Shown in pieces: positions 23,373 to 31,306 of a DNA stretch of 36,600 bases. A program made the position numbers and the translations under genes. The stretch is from CAYOHP01 sp964403795 [NCBI: uncultured bacterium] (GTDB taxonomy: Bacteria > Muiribacteriota > UBA6191 > CAZXTJ01). Every line of letters begins with the position of its first letter. The first letter of the stretch is position 1. Location of the stretch: assembly GCA_964403795.1 (NCBI GenBank), contig CAYOHP010000038.1, positions 11,781-48,380 of the forward strand, written 5' to 3'. Under the pieces are notes generated by a model. That model did not search any database. It was not told the DNA's origin and worked only from the letters and a program-made list of their open reading frames with translations.

Positions 23373-24220
23373 GCCGGTTGCCGGGACGTCTGCTGCCCAC
23401 CCTGGTGATCGCCGCCTGGGCCCTCGCGACCCCGGGCCCGGGTCGCTCCGAGACCCGGCTGGGAGCCCGCCCCCTGGGATTGATGACGGCCACCGAAGTA
23501 GAGCTCGAGCCCTTCCTGGCGGCGGTGCCGGAGCGGGGCGCCGAGACCGTGGCGGGACGCCGTTTCGTGCGGGGCCTGGTCGACGGCCGCGAGGTCGTGA
23601 TGGTGGTCGGTGGGGTCGGCAAGGTGAACGCGGCCCTGACCGCGACCCTCCTGATCGAGCGCTTCCAGGTGGCGGCCCTGGTCTTCTCGGGGGTGGGAGC
23701 AGGGATCGACCCCGAGCTGGGGCTCGGCGACGTGGTGGTCTCGGAGCGCACCGTGCAGTCGGACGCGGTACGGATCGCGGGAGGTTCGGCGACCCCGCTG
23801 CCGATCAAGCGCCTGGACCATGACGGACCCCACAAGTCGGGCGAGGTCCGCCCCCCCAAGGTCCTCCTCGACCTGGCCCTGGCGGCGGCCCGGGAGAGCG
23901 ATCTCCAGTCGGTGTTGCCGATGGGCGGCAGCAAGCCCCGGGCCCGGCCCGGCACCATCTGCACCGGCGACGCCTTCGTCACCGATCCCCGCCACCTCCG
24001 CTGGATCCAGAAAACCCACTCGGGCGCGGTCTACGAGATGGAAGGCGGAGCCATGGCCCAGGTCGCCAGGGCCTCGGGCACGCCCTGGATCGTGCTCCGG
24101 GGCGTGAGCGACCACGCCAACGGCCTGAACGCGGTGGTCTACCCGCTGACCCGGGGCAAGGCCGCCAGGAACGCTGCCCTGGTGGCCTTGAACCTGATCG
24201 GTCGCCTCCAGGGCTTCTGA
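23369..24220 (+). CDS. Exported MTA/SAH nucleosidase-like protein
   Basis: A 283-residue protein. Residues 7-28 look like a signal peptide (RLLPTLVIAAWALATPGPGR). The rest is a nucleoside phosphorylase/hydrolase fold of the MtnN (Pfs) type: VVGGVGKVNAALTATL, LVFSGVGAGIDPELGLGDVV, TGDAFVTD and VYEMEGGAMAQVA. The three catalytic positions of E. coli MtnN (Glu12, Glu174, Asp197) align with Glu43, Glu225 and Asp248, so an active N-ribosyl hydrolase is likely. Known MtnN enzymes are cytoplasmic and have no signal peptide. Here the substrate may be an extracytoplasmic nucleoside or modified base. GTG 23369 overlaps the stop of the preceding nucleotidyltransferase-like gene (GTGA). About 50 residues longer than standard MtnN, mainly the signal and a small insertion. 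Confidence 0.8.
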   Translation: MSRLPGRLLPTLVIAAWALATPGPGRSETRLGARPLGLMTATEVELEPFLAAVPERGAETVAGRRFVRGLVDGREVVMVVGGVGKVNAALTATLLIERFQVAALVFSGVGAGIDPELGLGDVVVSERTVQSDAVRIAGGSATPLPIKRLDHDGPHKSGEVRPPKVLLDLALAAARESDLQSVLPMGGSKPRARPGTICTGDAFVTDPRHLRWIQKTHSGAVYEMEGGAMAQVARASGTPWIVLRGVSDHANGLNAVVYPLTRGKAARNAALVALNLIGRLQGF

Positions 24221-24233
24221 CCTCTCGCTGCCC

Positions 24234-26219
24234 CTACTCGGTCACGAAGGGATCGACCATGTGCGATCCGTCGAGGGACGGGCGGGGATCCTTGTAGGGC
24301 GGAGCCAGCGGGGTCGGGGGCGAAGGAGGCGGACGGGGCCTGGCCCGGGCCAGGGTCCTGGTCGTGGAACGGACCGGGGGCAGGGGACGGAGCTCGGGAA
24401 GAGGCACCGCCGGGACCGACGCGGCAGCCGGGACGGATGCCACCACGGCCGGCGGGTCCGGCTTCGCCGGGCGGGGCTTGGCACCACCCGGCACGAAGCG
24501 ATGCCCCGGGAAGAAGGCGCCTTCCAGGGCCAGTCCGAAGACGGTGTCGGGGTAGCGCCGGAGCAGCGCTTCCTTCAGCTTGGGGGCCTTGGGGCGGCCC
24601 GCCCGGACCGCTGCCAGGTAGGCGCCGTAGAGGGCTGCCGGGGCCGCCGCCGAGGTGGGGTTCTCGAGGGTGAAGCGCCCCAGGGCCTGGGCTGCGTCCT
24701 CGGTCCGGCCGGCCACCACGAGTTCCAGCGCCTTGGCGAGCTTCTGTACCCGGGAACCCGCCGGATCGATGCCCATCACCTGGCTCACCGTGGCCGGCTT
24801 GCGTCCGGACTCGAGCAGCTTCGGCAGGATCCTCTCCAGGGCCGCGGCGGTGTGGGGCCGCCGGTCGTGGAAGAGCACGATGGCCCCGTTCTGCAGGAGT
24901 CCGCCCTTCAGGACCCGGGCCGTGATCTGGTCGGGCCCGATCTCCTGGTAGTCCTGCGAGTCGCACGACCAGTCGATCAGGTACTCGAAGCGCTCCGCCA
25001 GGACCCCCTGCACCAGCCGGGATCGATTCCCGATCTGGTAGGGCAGCCGGAAGAACCTGACCCCCTCGACCTCGGGAACCGCCCGGGCCAGGGCTGCGTC
25101 GGTCCGCTCGATCTCGTCCCGGATCCGGGCCGCCGGCAGGCTCGTCAGCTTGGGGTGGGTGTAGCTGTGCTGTCCGAGCTCGTGCCCCTCCGCCACGATC
25201 CGCCGCACCAGGTGGGGGAAGCGGTCCACCTGCTGCCCCACCACGAAGAAGGTCGCCTTGGCGCCGAAGCGGGCCAGGACCTCGAGCACCCGCTCGGTCG
25301 GCCCGGCCTCCGGCCCGTCGTCGAAGGTGAGCGCCACCAGCTTGCGGGTGGGATCGCCGCGGTCGACCATCGGGATCCCGGCCAGGTCCTGGGCGGTAAA
25401 GCGCGGTCCCCCCTGGGTGATCTCCTTGAGCTCCGCCGCCATGGCGGCATGGCCGCCGGTCGCCTGCATCGCCAGGAACTTCGGGACCAGCAGGGCGGCA
25501 ACGATCTCGCGGGCCTCCGGGGTGACCTCGGTGAGCGGTCCGGCCGGATGCGCCTGGGCCGTCTGCATGGCCTGGGCCATGGCCCGCACGGCCTTCCCGA
25601 GGTCGCTCTGGGCCTCCCCCGGATCCGGCCGGTCCTGGCGACCGAGGGCCCCGAGCAGCTGGACCAACGCGGCCGTGAGCTCGCGATCGGCCGCGAACGC
25701 GTCCGAGGTGGCGGTGGGCGTCACCGCCTCGGTGGGAAGGCGGGGAGCCGCGTCCCCGACGGGGTCCTGGGTGCCCGGAGTGCCCGGCGACACCTCTGGG
25801 ACCTGGGTCGGAGCCGCATCGGGCGCCGGACCCGAAGTAGCGATCGCGGCGGGGTCCGAGGCCCCACGGGCAGCCTTCCGGGCAACGACCGGGAAGATCG
25901 AGGTCTCGACTGGACTCCGACCCGATGGCTGGTCGAAGGACCCGAAGAGGTCCTCGGAGGAAGCCTCGTCCGGAGGCAGGGGATCCGGGTCGGCGGCGGG
26001 AGCGGGGGCCGAGGAGGGAAGCGAGGAGCCGGTGGCCTCCCGGGGCGACTCGGCTGGAGCCGCGCCGGAAGGGGCGGCGGGAGCCGGGGGGGTGGCCGGG
26101 GCCGCCGCCTTGGGCTTCTTGGGCAGCCACAGGGAGAGCCCCTTGGGGCCGGCGCCCGACACCGGTCCCGCCAGGAGGATCGCCAGGCACAGGGCCCGAC
26201 GGGGTGCACCGAGGAGCAT
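24234..26219 (-). CDS. Polysaccharide deacetylase (NodB domain) with long low-complexity N-terminus and C-terminal helices
   Basis: A 661-residue exported protein. Residues 1-23 are a signal peptide (ALCLAILLAGPVSGAG). Residues 40-175 are Pro/Ala/Ser-rich. The NodB homology domain (about 290-470) has all hallmark motifs: TFDD (Asp300-Asp301), HSYTH (His351, His355), RLPYQ for the usual RPPYG (Arg391, Pro393, Tyr394), IDWSCD, and LFHD (His451, Asp452). These enzymes remove N- or O-acetyl groups from peptidoglycan, chitin-like or biofilm polysaccharides in the envelope. The C-terminal part is helical (TPR-like: ALELVVAGRTEDAAQALGRF) with a Pro/Arg-rich tail. TAAGGT ends 6 bases before the ATG, suggesting another leaderless start. 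It converges with the nucleosidase-like gene (13 bp). Confidence 0.9.
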   Translation of the reverse strand: MLLGAPRRALCLAILLAGPVSGAGPKGLSLWLPKKPKAAAPATPPAPAAPSGAAPAESPREATGSSLPSSAPAPAADPDPLPPDEASSEDLFGSFDQPSGRSPVETSIFPVVARKAARGASDPAAIATSGPAPDAAPTQVPEVSPGTPGTQDPVGDAAPRLPTEAVTPTATSDAFAADRELTAALVQLLGALGRQDRPDPGEAQSDLGKAVRAMAQAMQTAQAHPAGPLTEVTPEAREIVAALLVPKFLAMQATGGHAAMAAELKEITQGGPRFTAQDLAGIPMVDRGDPTRKLVALTFDDGPEAGPTERVLEVLARFGAKATFFVVGQQVDRFPHLVRRIVAEGHELGQHSYTHPKLTSLPAARIRDEIERTDAALARAVPEVEGVRFFRLPYQIGNRSRLVQGVLAERFEYLIDWSCDSQDYQEIGPDQITARVLKGGLLQNGAIVLFHDRRPHTAAALERILPKLLESGRKPATVSQVMGIDPAGSRVQKLAKALELVVAGRTEDAAQALGRFTLENPTSAAAPAALYGAYLAAVRAGRPKAPKLKEALLRRYPDTVFGLALEGAFFPGHRFVPGGAKPRPAKPDPPAVVASVPAAASVPAVPLPELRPLPPVRSTTRTLARARPRPPPSPPTPLAPPYKDPRPSLDGSHMVDPFVTE

Positions 26220-26225
26220 GAGGGT

Positions 26226-26231
26226 ACCTTA
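26226..26231 (-). promoter_or_regulatory. Possible -10 box of the deacetylase gene
   Basis: TAAGGT on the minus strand ends 6 bases before ATG 26219; no ribosome binding site or clear -35 is seen. It fits the leaderless pattern but matches the consensus only weakly. Confidence 0.3.
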
Positions 26232-26338
26232 CACCTTCCCAGGCAGGTGATCGACCCCGGCGCGGACCGGCTCGCGACCGGATCGGCCTCACCGCACAAA
26301 GCACCGTGCCCCGCCCGCGGGCGCGTCGGGAACGGCTC

Positions 26339-26344
26339 TATACT
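26339..26344 (+). promoter_or_regulatory. -10 box of the subtilase gene
   Basis: TATACT, 23 bases before ATG 26368, followed by the ribosome binding site GGAGGAAGGAG. No good -35 is seen. Confidence 0.5.
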
Positions 26345-26367
26345 GGTTGCCGGAGGAAGGAGCGGGG

Positions 26368-28179
26368 ATGTTCGCGAGCAAGCTCACCGCCGGGTTGGCC
26401 CTGGCCCTGGCCATGCTGGTGGCCGGCGCCCGGGCAGAGACCGGAGCCGCAGCCAGGCCGGAGGCCCGACCCGGGGATCTCGAGGGCCTCGAGTTCGTGC
26501 CCGGGGAGATCGTCCTCGACTTCGAGGATCACCTCGGGAACGCCGAGTGCTTCGCCCGGGCCGCGGCGCTGGGAGTGCGGGACGCCGGGTTCGGCAGCCC
26601 GACCGCCGACCTGGCGAACCTGGTGGTGGGGCGGATCCCGGTCGGGTCCTCGCCCCGGAGCCTGGCCGCCCGGGCCCGGGAGCTCCCCGGCATCGAGGCG
26701 GCCGGCCCCAACTTCGTGTACCGGGCCCTCTACCTCCCCGACGACCCCCGCTTCGGGGAGCAGTGGCACATGACCCAGATCCGGGCCCATGACGCCTGGG
26801 ACGTGGCCCGGGGCCGGGGCGTGGTGGTGGCGGTGCTCGACACCGGGGTGACCCTCGAGAAGGACCCGGCGAACCCCCAGGTCGCGGCCCTCGAGGACCT
26901 CGAGAACACCGGGATGGTGCCGGGATACGACTTCATCAACAACCGGGTCTGCGCGATCGACGACCACGCCCACGGCAACCACGTGGCGGGGACCATCGCC
27001 CAGAGCACCAACAACGGGAAAGGCGTGGCGGGGATCGCCTACGAGGCCAGGATCATGCCCGTGAAGGTCCTCTCCCGCTACGGCTCCGGCACCACGGCCG
27101 GGGTAGCCAACGGGATCCGCTTCGCCGCCGACCACGGTGCCGACGTGATCAACATGAGCCTGGGCGGCGGTCCCGAGGACGAGGTGATGAAGAGCGTCTG
27201 CGCCAAGGCCAAGGCGGCGGGCGTGCTCATCGTGTGCGCCGCCGGCAACGAGAGTTCGCCCTTCGTCTCGTTCCCGGCGGCCTACCCGGGCTGCGTGGCG
27301 GTGAGCTCGGTGAACTCGATCAAGCAGAAGGCCTTCTACTCGAACTGGGGCGAGGAGATCGCGATCGCCGCCCCGGGCGGGGACCGGGACGACCACAACG
27401 GGGACGGCATCCCCGACGGCGTGCTCCAGCAGACCATCGAGCCCGGGAACCCCTCCAAGCCGGCCTACCTCTCCTTCATCGGGACCTCGATGGCGAGCCC
27501 GCACGCGGCCGGGGTGGCGGCCCTGGTCAAGTCGCTGGGGGTCACCAAGCCCGAGTACACCCTCTGGGTCATGCAGCAGACCGCCGAGCCCCTGGAGAAC
27601 CCGGGGAAGGGCGACGCCAAGGAGAACTTCTTCGGGGCCGGGCTGGTGGACGCCCGCCGGGCCGTCGACCGGATCGCCCTCTGGTTCTCGCTCCAGAAGC
27701 TGGTCCTGGTCCTCGTCCTGTTCCTGGTCCTGAAGCGCTCCTCGCCGGTGAAGCCGGGGATCGACTGGTGCCCCTTCCATCTGGTGGGGATCGTGGTGGG
27801 CGCCACCGGTCTCTTCTTCCTGCCCTACCTGGGAGTGGGACCGTTCCCGCTCCAGGAGCTGGTCTGCCGGGGATTCCCGGAATGGGACCTCTACTTCCTG
27901 GGTGCCCAGGGCCACGCCAACCCGCTGTTCTACAGCGCCCTGGTCCCGATCGCCCTGCTGGTGCTCCTGTTCCGGGCCGCCCGTCCGGTACGGGCCCTGG
28001 TGGCGGGACTGGCCCTGGGGATGGCCGGGCATATGGCCTGGTACGCGCTGGTCCCGGTGGCCGACGTGCATTGGGTCCCGGATCTGGTGGCGAACCTGGG
28101 CGACCGGTTCTGGTACGGTCTGCAGGCGGGGCTCTGTCTCCTCGCATCGGGAGCCATGCGGCTCGGGGAGGAGCGTTGA
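26368..28179 (+). CDS. Subtilisin-like (S8) serine protease with a C-terminal polytopic membrane domain
   Basis: A 603-residue protein starting at ATG 26368 after GGAGGAAGGAG. Signal peptide (1-23, LALALAMLVAGARA), then an N-terminal propeptide-like region (about 40-120). The S8 domain spans about 125-440 with Asp158 (AVLDTGV), His202 (HAHGNHVAGTI, Asn where Thr is usual), oxyanion Asn294 (CAAGNESS) and nucleophile Ser374 (GTSMASPHAAG). Residues 440-600 contain about five hydrophobic segments (LVLVLVLFLVLKR; VGIVVGATGLFFLPYLGVG; YSALVPIALLVLLFRA; VAGLALGMAGHMAWYALV). Secreted S8 proteases seldom carry such a tail. The protease thus faces the periplasm or cell surface while held in a membrane. 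The next small gene begins after one base. Confidence 0.92.
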   Translation: MFASKLTAGLALALAMLVAGARAETGAAARPEARPGDLEGLEFVPGEIVLDFEDHLGNAECFARAAALGVRDAGFGSPTADLANLVVGRIPVGSSPRSLAARARELPGIEAAGPNFVYRALYLPDDPRFGEQWHMTQIRAHDAWDVARGRGVVVAVLDTGVTLEKDPANPQVAALEDLENTGMVPGYDFINNRVCAIDDHAHGNHVAGTIAQSTNNGKGVAGIAYEARIMPVKVLSRYGSGTTAGVANGIRFAADHGADVINMSLGGGPEDEVMKSVCAKAKAAGVLIVCAAGNESSPFVSFPAAYPGCVAVSSVNSIKQKAFYSNWGEEIAIAAPGGDRDDHNGDGIPDGVLQQTIEPGNPSKPAYLSFIGTSMASPHAAGVAALVKSLGVTKPEYTLWVMQQTAEPLENPGKGDAKENFFGAGLVDARRAVDRIALWFSLQKLVLVLVLFLVLKRSSPVKPGIDWCPFHLVGIVVGATGLFFLPYLGVGPFPLQELVCRGFPEWDLYFLGAQGHANPLFYSALVPIALLVLLFRAARPVRALVAGLALGMAGHMAWYALVPVADVHWVPDLVANLGDRFWYGLQAGLCLLASGAMRLGEER

Positions 28180-28180
28180 C

Positions 28181-28399
28181 ATGATGAAGATCCAGGGCTC
28201 GGTGGTCCGGTCCGATCTCGAGGGTGGACTGTGGCTGTTCCGCACGCTGCAAGGCGTCCAGTACCAGCTGAAGGGCGGGGACGACGCACTGCTCAAGGAC
28301 GGCCAGAAGGCGACCCTCGAAGGCCATGTCGAGAAGGAAGCCTTCGGGATCGGGATGTGCGGCGAGATCTTCCGGGTGGAACGCTACAAGCTGGGGTAG
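28181..28399 (+). CDS. Small OB-fold-like cytoplasmic protein
   Basis: A 72-residue protein at ATG 28181, one base after the protease stop, with GGGGAGGAG upstream. It has no signal peptide or membrane helix. The pattern of alternating strands (MKIQGSVVRSD; LWLFRTLQGVQYQL; ATLEGHVEKEA; EIFRVERYKLG) resembles the small beta-barrel proteins of unknown function found in many bacteria. Two cysteines are absent except Cys at GIGMCGE. It is likely co-transcribed with the subtilase. No function can be assigned. Confidence 0.7.
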   Translation: MMKIQGSVVRSDLEGGLWLFRTLQGVQYQLKGGDDALLKDGQKATLEGHVEKEAFGIGMCGEIFRVERYKLG

Positions 28400-28405
28400 G
28401 CCGGA

Positions 28406-28431
28406 GGACCGGTTCCCCGGCCCCCCGGTCC
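28406..28431. terminator. Hairpin between convergent genes
   Basis: GGACCGG (28406-28412) pairs with CCGGTCC (28425-28431) in the 78-bp spacer between a plus-strand gene ending at 28399 and a minus-strand gene ending at 28478. It could serve both directions; no T-run is present. Confidence 0.4.
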
Positions 28432-28477
28432 CCGGCAGGACGGCGGCTGTGCCCCGCCCCCGACGCCGGCCCCGCGC

Positions 28478-29167
28478 CTACTTCAGGAACCAGCCCACGT
28501 CCACCCACATGTCGGGGTTCTCGAGGCGTACGAAGGGCTGGTTGACGAACTTCGCCATCAGCCCGAACGCCAGCGAGAGGGGCACCGGGAGCCCGGCGGC
28601 CTTGACGCTGGTGATCTCGGCCCGGAGCTGCTTCTCGGCGGGGTGCCAGTGGAGCCGGCCGGTGGCCTTGATGGAGACCAGCGAGCGGCCCTCCATGGTG
28701 AACTCGCCCTCGTGGGTGTGGAGCTGGATGTCCTTGACCGCCACCGATTCCTGGGTAGTCGAGGAAGCCTCCGGCCCGTCCTCGCTCCAATAGAGTTCGA
28801 GCCGCTGGATGGCGACCGAGCTCGACTTGCGGAAGGCGTTGACCACCCCGGTCACGGGAGCCTGGAAGAACCCGTCGTCGAGGACCAGCGTGGTGCCGGC
28901 CGCGATCCCGGTGGCGGTGGTCTGGTCGTCGAGGCGGGCCTTGGCCGCCAGGACCGTGAGCTTCCCGTTCTTGAGGGAGATCTCCACGCCCTCGAGGCTC
29001 ATGCCCCGGAGGCCGGAGACGGTCTCCTGCCAGCCCGCTTCCCCATGGAGGGCCCCGAAGCGGAAGAGTTCAGAGCCGGCCATGAGCGGTCCCGGCAGGG
29101 CCATGGCGACCGCCAGGCCCAACGGCAGCACGAAGAGGTTTCCCGAACGCACGACGATACTCCTCAC
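28478..29167 (-). CDS. Exported protein of unknown function
   Basis: A 229-residue protein. GTG 29167 has GAGG a few bases upstream. Residues 9-30 are a signal peptide (NLFVLPLGLAVAMALPGPLM, then AGS). The mature part is beta-rich (SLEGVEISLKNGKLTVLAAK; VAIQRLELYWSEDG; VAVKDIQLHTHEGEFTMEGR; SVKAAGLPVPLSLAFGLMAK) and ends in VDVGWFLK. Long amphipathic strands of this kind occur in lipid-binding or LolA/AsmA-type envelope proteins, but I see no diagnostic motif. It stands alone, divergent from the diguanylate cyclase gene. Confidence 0.65.
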   Translation of the reverse strand: MRSIVVRSGNLFVLPLGLAVAMALPGPLMAGSELFRFGALHGEAGWQETVSGLRGMSLEGVEISLKNGKLTVLAAKARLDDQTTATGIAAGTTLVLDDGFFQAPVTGVVNAFRKSSSVAIQRLELYWSEDGPEASSTTQESVAVKDIQLHTHEGEFTMEGRSLVSIKATGRLHWHPAEKQLRAEITSVKAAGLPVPLSLAFGLMAKFVNQPFVRLENPDMWVDVGWFLK

Positions 29168-29278
29168 TCGATCCTCGAGCCGCTCTCCACCCCGGGAGCG
29201 GCCGGGCAGGGTGGTCCCCGCCGTTTCTTGTGGGGCAGGACACTAGCCGACCGCCACCCCGGGCGTAAACCGGGCGGC

Positions 29279-29307
29279 TTCCCAAACCGGGCCCCAGTGG
29301 CTAGACT
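29279..29307 (+). promoter_or_regulatory. Likely promoter of the diguanylate cyclase gene
   Basis: TTCCCA (29279-29284), a 17-bp spacer and TAGACT (29302-29307), about 40 bases before TTG 29347. A ribosome binding site-like GGGGGGA lies before the start. Confidence 0.5.
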
Positions 29308-29346
29308 CCCGGGGGTTCCCGGGAATCGGTCCGCCAGGGGGGATCC

Positions 29347-30936
29347 TTGCTCGATCTCGGAGTCGTCAAGTCCAAGGAGCGCTGGGAGAAGCACGTCTGG
29401 GCGATCCGCCTGCGTGCCACCACCCTCCTGGGCGTCACCTTCGTCTACCTCTACCTGGCAGCCACCGGCCGGGTGCCCCTGAACGGCTTCGCGGTAGCGT
29501 TGATCCTGGGCCTCTTCGCCTTCAACGCCCATCGGAAGAAGCGCCCGTCCCGGAGCTTCACCCGCATGATGATCGGCGCCGATGTGGTGTTGATCACGCT
29601 GGCGCTGTGGGCGACGGGCGGGGTGGCGACCTTCCTCCTGCCCCTCTACTTCGTCCAGGTGGTCGCCACCAGCCTCCACACCAACCCCCAGCAGGGTGTG
29701 CTGGCGGCCTTCTCGGCCTGGGCGCTGTTCGCCGGGGTGGCCCTGCTGGAGGCGGCGGGCGTCCTGCCCCACGGCCCGCTGGCCGCCAGCCCGGCCGCGG
29801 CCCGCCTCGCCACCGACGTGGGCTTCGTGGAGGCGAGCATCCTCAGCCTCTTCGTGCTGCTCGGGGCGGTCACCTACTCGGCCGGGTACATCGCCCAGCG
29901 CCTCAGGGTCCGGGAGGCCGAGATCGAGGTCGCCCACGAGGAACTCGGGATCCTCTACCAGGCATCCCAGGGCTTCGTGAAGGCGGAGACCGCCGACGAG
30001 CTGGCCCACCACCTGACCAGCGCGGCGGTCCGCCTGGGCGCCCGTTCGATCGCCATCTTCATCGCCCGGGAGGAGGGGATCGAGTGCCTGGCCAGCCGGC
30101 CGGCGCGCCTCGAGCCCGAGGTCCTGGAGGCCCTCCAGGGGCGAGCCGCCACCTGGCTGAACCAGGCCGGCGACGACCGGGCCCTGGGCACGCTCCGGGA
30201 CGACCCCAATTTCGGGCTGGTCCAGTTCCGCCTGGGGAGCGGCCGTCGGGGCGTGGTGGCGGTCGAGGCCCACATCGACGACCTGCTCGGGAAGAGTCCC
30301 GAGGGGCTTTCCCTGCTGGCCCAGGGGTTCGCCGCCGCCTTGACCACCCTCGAAGCCCTGGAGACCCACGTCCACCTCGCCACCACCGATCCCTTGACCG
30401 GAGCCGCCAACCGCCGCGAATTCGACCGGGTCATCGAGGAGGAAACCAGCCGGGCGGGTCGCTACGGCCGCCCGCTCGCCCTGGTCATGGTCGACGTCGA
30501 CCACTTCAAGAAGCTGAACGACACCCGGGGTCACCAGGACGGCGACCGGGTCCTGGTGGGGGTGGTGCAGGCCCTCCGCCGGGCGCTGCGCACCCAGGAC
30601 ATGATCGCCCGCTTCGGCGGCGAGGAGTTCGCGGTCATCGCCCCCGAGACCGGCCCCGACCAGGCCGTGATCCTGGCCGAGCGCCTCCGCCGGGCGGTCC
30701 AGAGCTGGGACTACTGGGCCGGCGAGGACGGGGCACCCGCAGTCACCGCCAGCCTGGGGGTGGCCAGCCGGCTCCCGACCACCGGACCCCTGCCTTCCTC
30801 CGAGCTGCTCCGCCGGGCGGACGTCGCCCTGTACCACGCCAAGCGCTCGGGTCGGAACCGGGTCGAGTTCTACGTCCCGGAGATCGATCCCGAGCTGGCC
30901 CCCCCGGTCGCCTGCGCCAGCGCCCAGAGCGCCTGA
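29347..30936 (+). CDS. Membrane GGDEF diguanylate cyclase
   Basis: A 529-residue protein starting at TTG 29347 (GGGGGGA upstream). The N-terminal ~190 residues hold about six membrane helices (TTLLGVTFVYLYLAATG; MMIGADVVLITLALW; LFVLLGAVTYSAGYIA). A coiled linker and a GAF-like region (about 195-345) follow, then the GGDEF domain (about 350-515): GGEEF at 424-428 (active GGDEF variant), DVDHFKKLNDTRGHQDGDRV and the C-terminal ADVALYHAKRSGRNRVEFY. The inhibitory I-site RxxD is present as RTQD (415-418), five residues before GGEEF. It should make c-di-GMP from two GTP under membrane or GAF-sensed control. c-di-GMP commonly controls pili and chemotaxis, genes for which are nearby. No EAL or HD-GYP partner is in the window. 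Confidence 0.93.
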   Translation: MLDLGVVKSKERWEKHVWAIRLRATTLLGVTFVYLYLAATGRVPLNGFAVALILGLFAFNAHRKKRPSRSFTRMMIGADVVLITLALWATGGVATFLLPLYFVQVVATSLHTNPQQGVLAAFSAWALFAGVALLEAAGVLPHGPLAASPAAARLATDVGFVEASILSLFVLLGAVTYSAGYIAQRLRVREAEIEVAHEELGILYQASQGFVKAETADELAHHLTSAAVRLGARSIAIFIAREEGIECLASRPARLEPEVLEALQGRAATWLNQAGDDRALGTLRDDPNFGLVQFRLGSGRRGVVAVEAHIDDLLGKSPEGLSLLAQGFAAALTTLEALETHVHLATTDPLTGAANRREFDRVIEEETSRAGRYGRPLALVMVDVDHFKKLNDTRGHQDGDRVLVGVVQALRRALRTQDMIARFGGEEFAVIAPETGPDQAVILAERLRRAVQSWDYWAGEDGAPAVTASLGVASRLPTTGPLPSSELLRRADVALYHAKRSGRNRVEFYVPEIDPELAPPVACASAQSA

Positions 30937-30955
30937 GACGGGGTCTCCCGCTCGT

Positions 30956-31061
30956 CGTCACGAGGTCCCGTCAACGGCTCTTCAGACGATCGTTGGCAGC
31001 CCATGTGGCCAGCAGGGCGTCGGCGACCGCCAGACCGATCAGCCAATAGACATCGATCGCG
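30956..31061 (-). pseudogene. Duplicated 3' end of the J-domain-like gene, copy 1
   Basis: These 106 bp are identical to 31201-31306 except for one base. On the minus strand they encode the last ~30 residues of the J-domain-like protein (DVYWLIGLAVADALLATWAA, then NDRLKSR) and its stop at 30971, plus 15 bp downstream. There is no start or upstream gene body, so it is a non-functional copy. It forms the left flank of the hairpin element at 31062-31200. The one-base difference suggests a recent event. Confidence 0.85.
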
Positions 31062-31200
31062 TCGCACGGGAGGGCCACGCCATGGCTTCGCCACGGCATG
31101 GCCCTCCCGAGGCAACCCTTCGGGTTGCTGCGTCTTGATTTGGGGGGACGACCCCCCCAAACCCCCCGGGGACGGGCTGGACGCGTCATGGCCTCAGCGG
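31062..31200. repeat. Three-hairpin dispersed element, copy 2
   Basis: A 139-bp element homologous to 10177-10297. Its left edge reads TCGCACGGGA, matching CGCACGGGA one base inside the left edge of copy 1. Hairpin 1 spans 31067-31109 (CGGGAGGGCCA/TGGCCCTCCCG plus an inner helix with two mismatches). Hairpin 2 is GCAACCC-TTC-GGGTTGC (31112-31128), identical to copy 1. Hairpin 3 is TTGGGGGG/CCCCCCAA (31140-31160), then CCCCCCGGGG. The right end extends further (to GCCTCAGCGG) than in copy 1. It separates two direct copies of a gene end, in a spacer between convergent genes. Confidence 0.75.
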
Positions 31201-31306
31201 CGTCACGAGGTCCCGTCAACGGCTCTTCAGACGATCGTTGGCAGCCCATGTGGCCAGCAGGGCGTCGGCGATCGCCAGACCGATCAGCCAATAGACATCG
31301 ATCGCG
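31201..31306. repeat. 106-bp direct repeat, copy 2 (inside the intact gene end)
   Basis: Identical to 30956-31061 except for one base. It covers the last 91 bp of the intact J-domain-like gene (stop at 31216) and 15 bp beyond. Because this copy is continuous with the rest of the gene, it is the original and 30956-31061 the duplicate. Confidence 0.85.

Noticed and set aside
24261-26792. An 843-codon open frame on the plus strand opposite the deacetylase gene
   Set aside because: The minus strand carries all NodB motifs in order; the plus-strand translation is low-complexity and Arg/Gly-rich and runs into the protease gene in the wrong frame.
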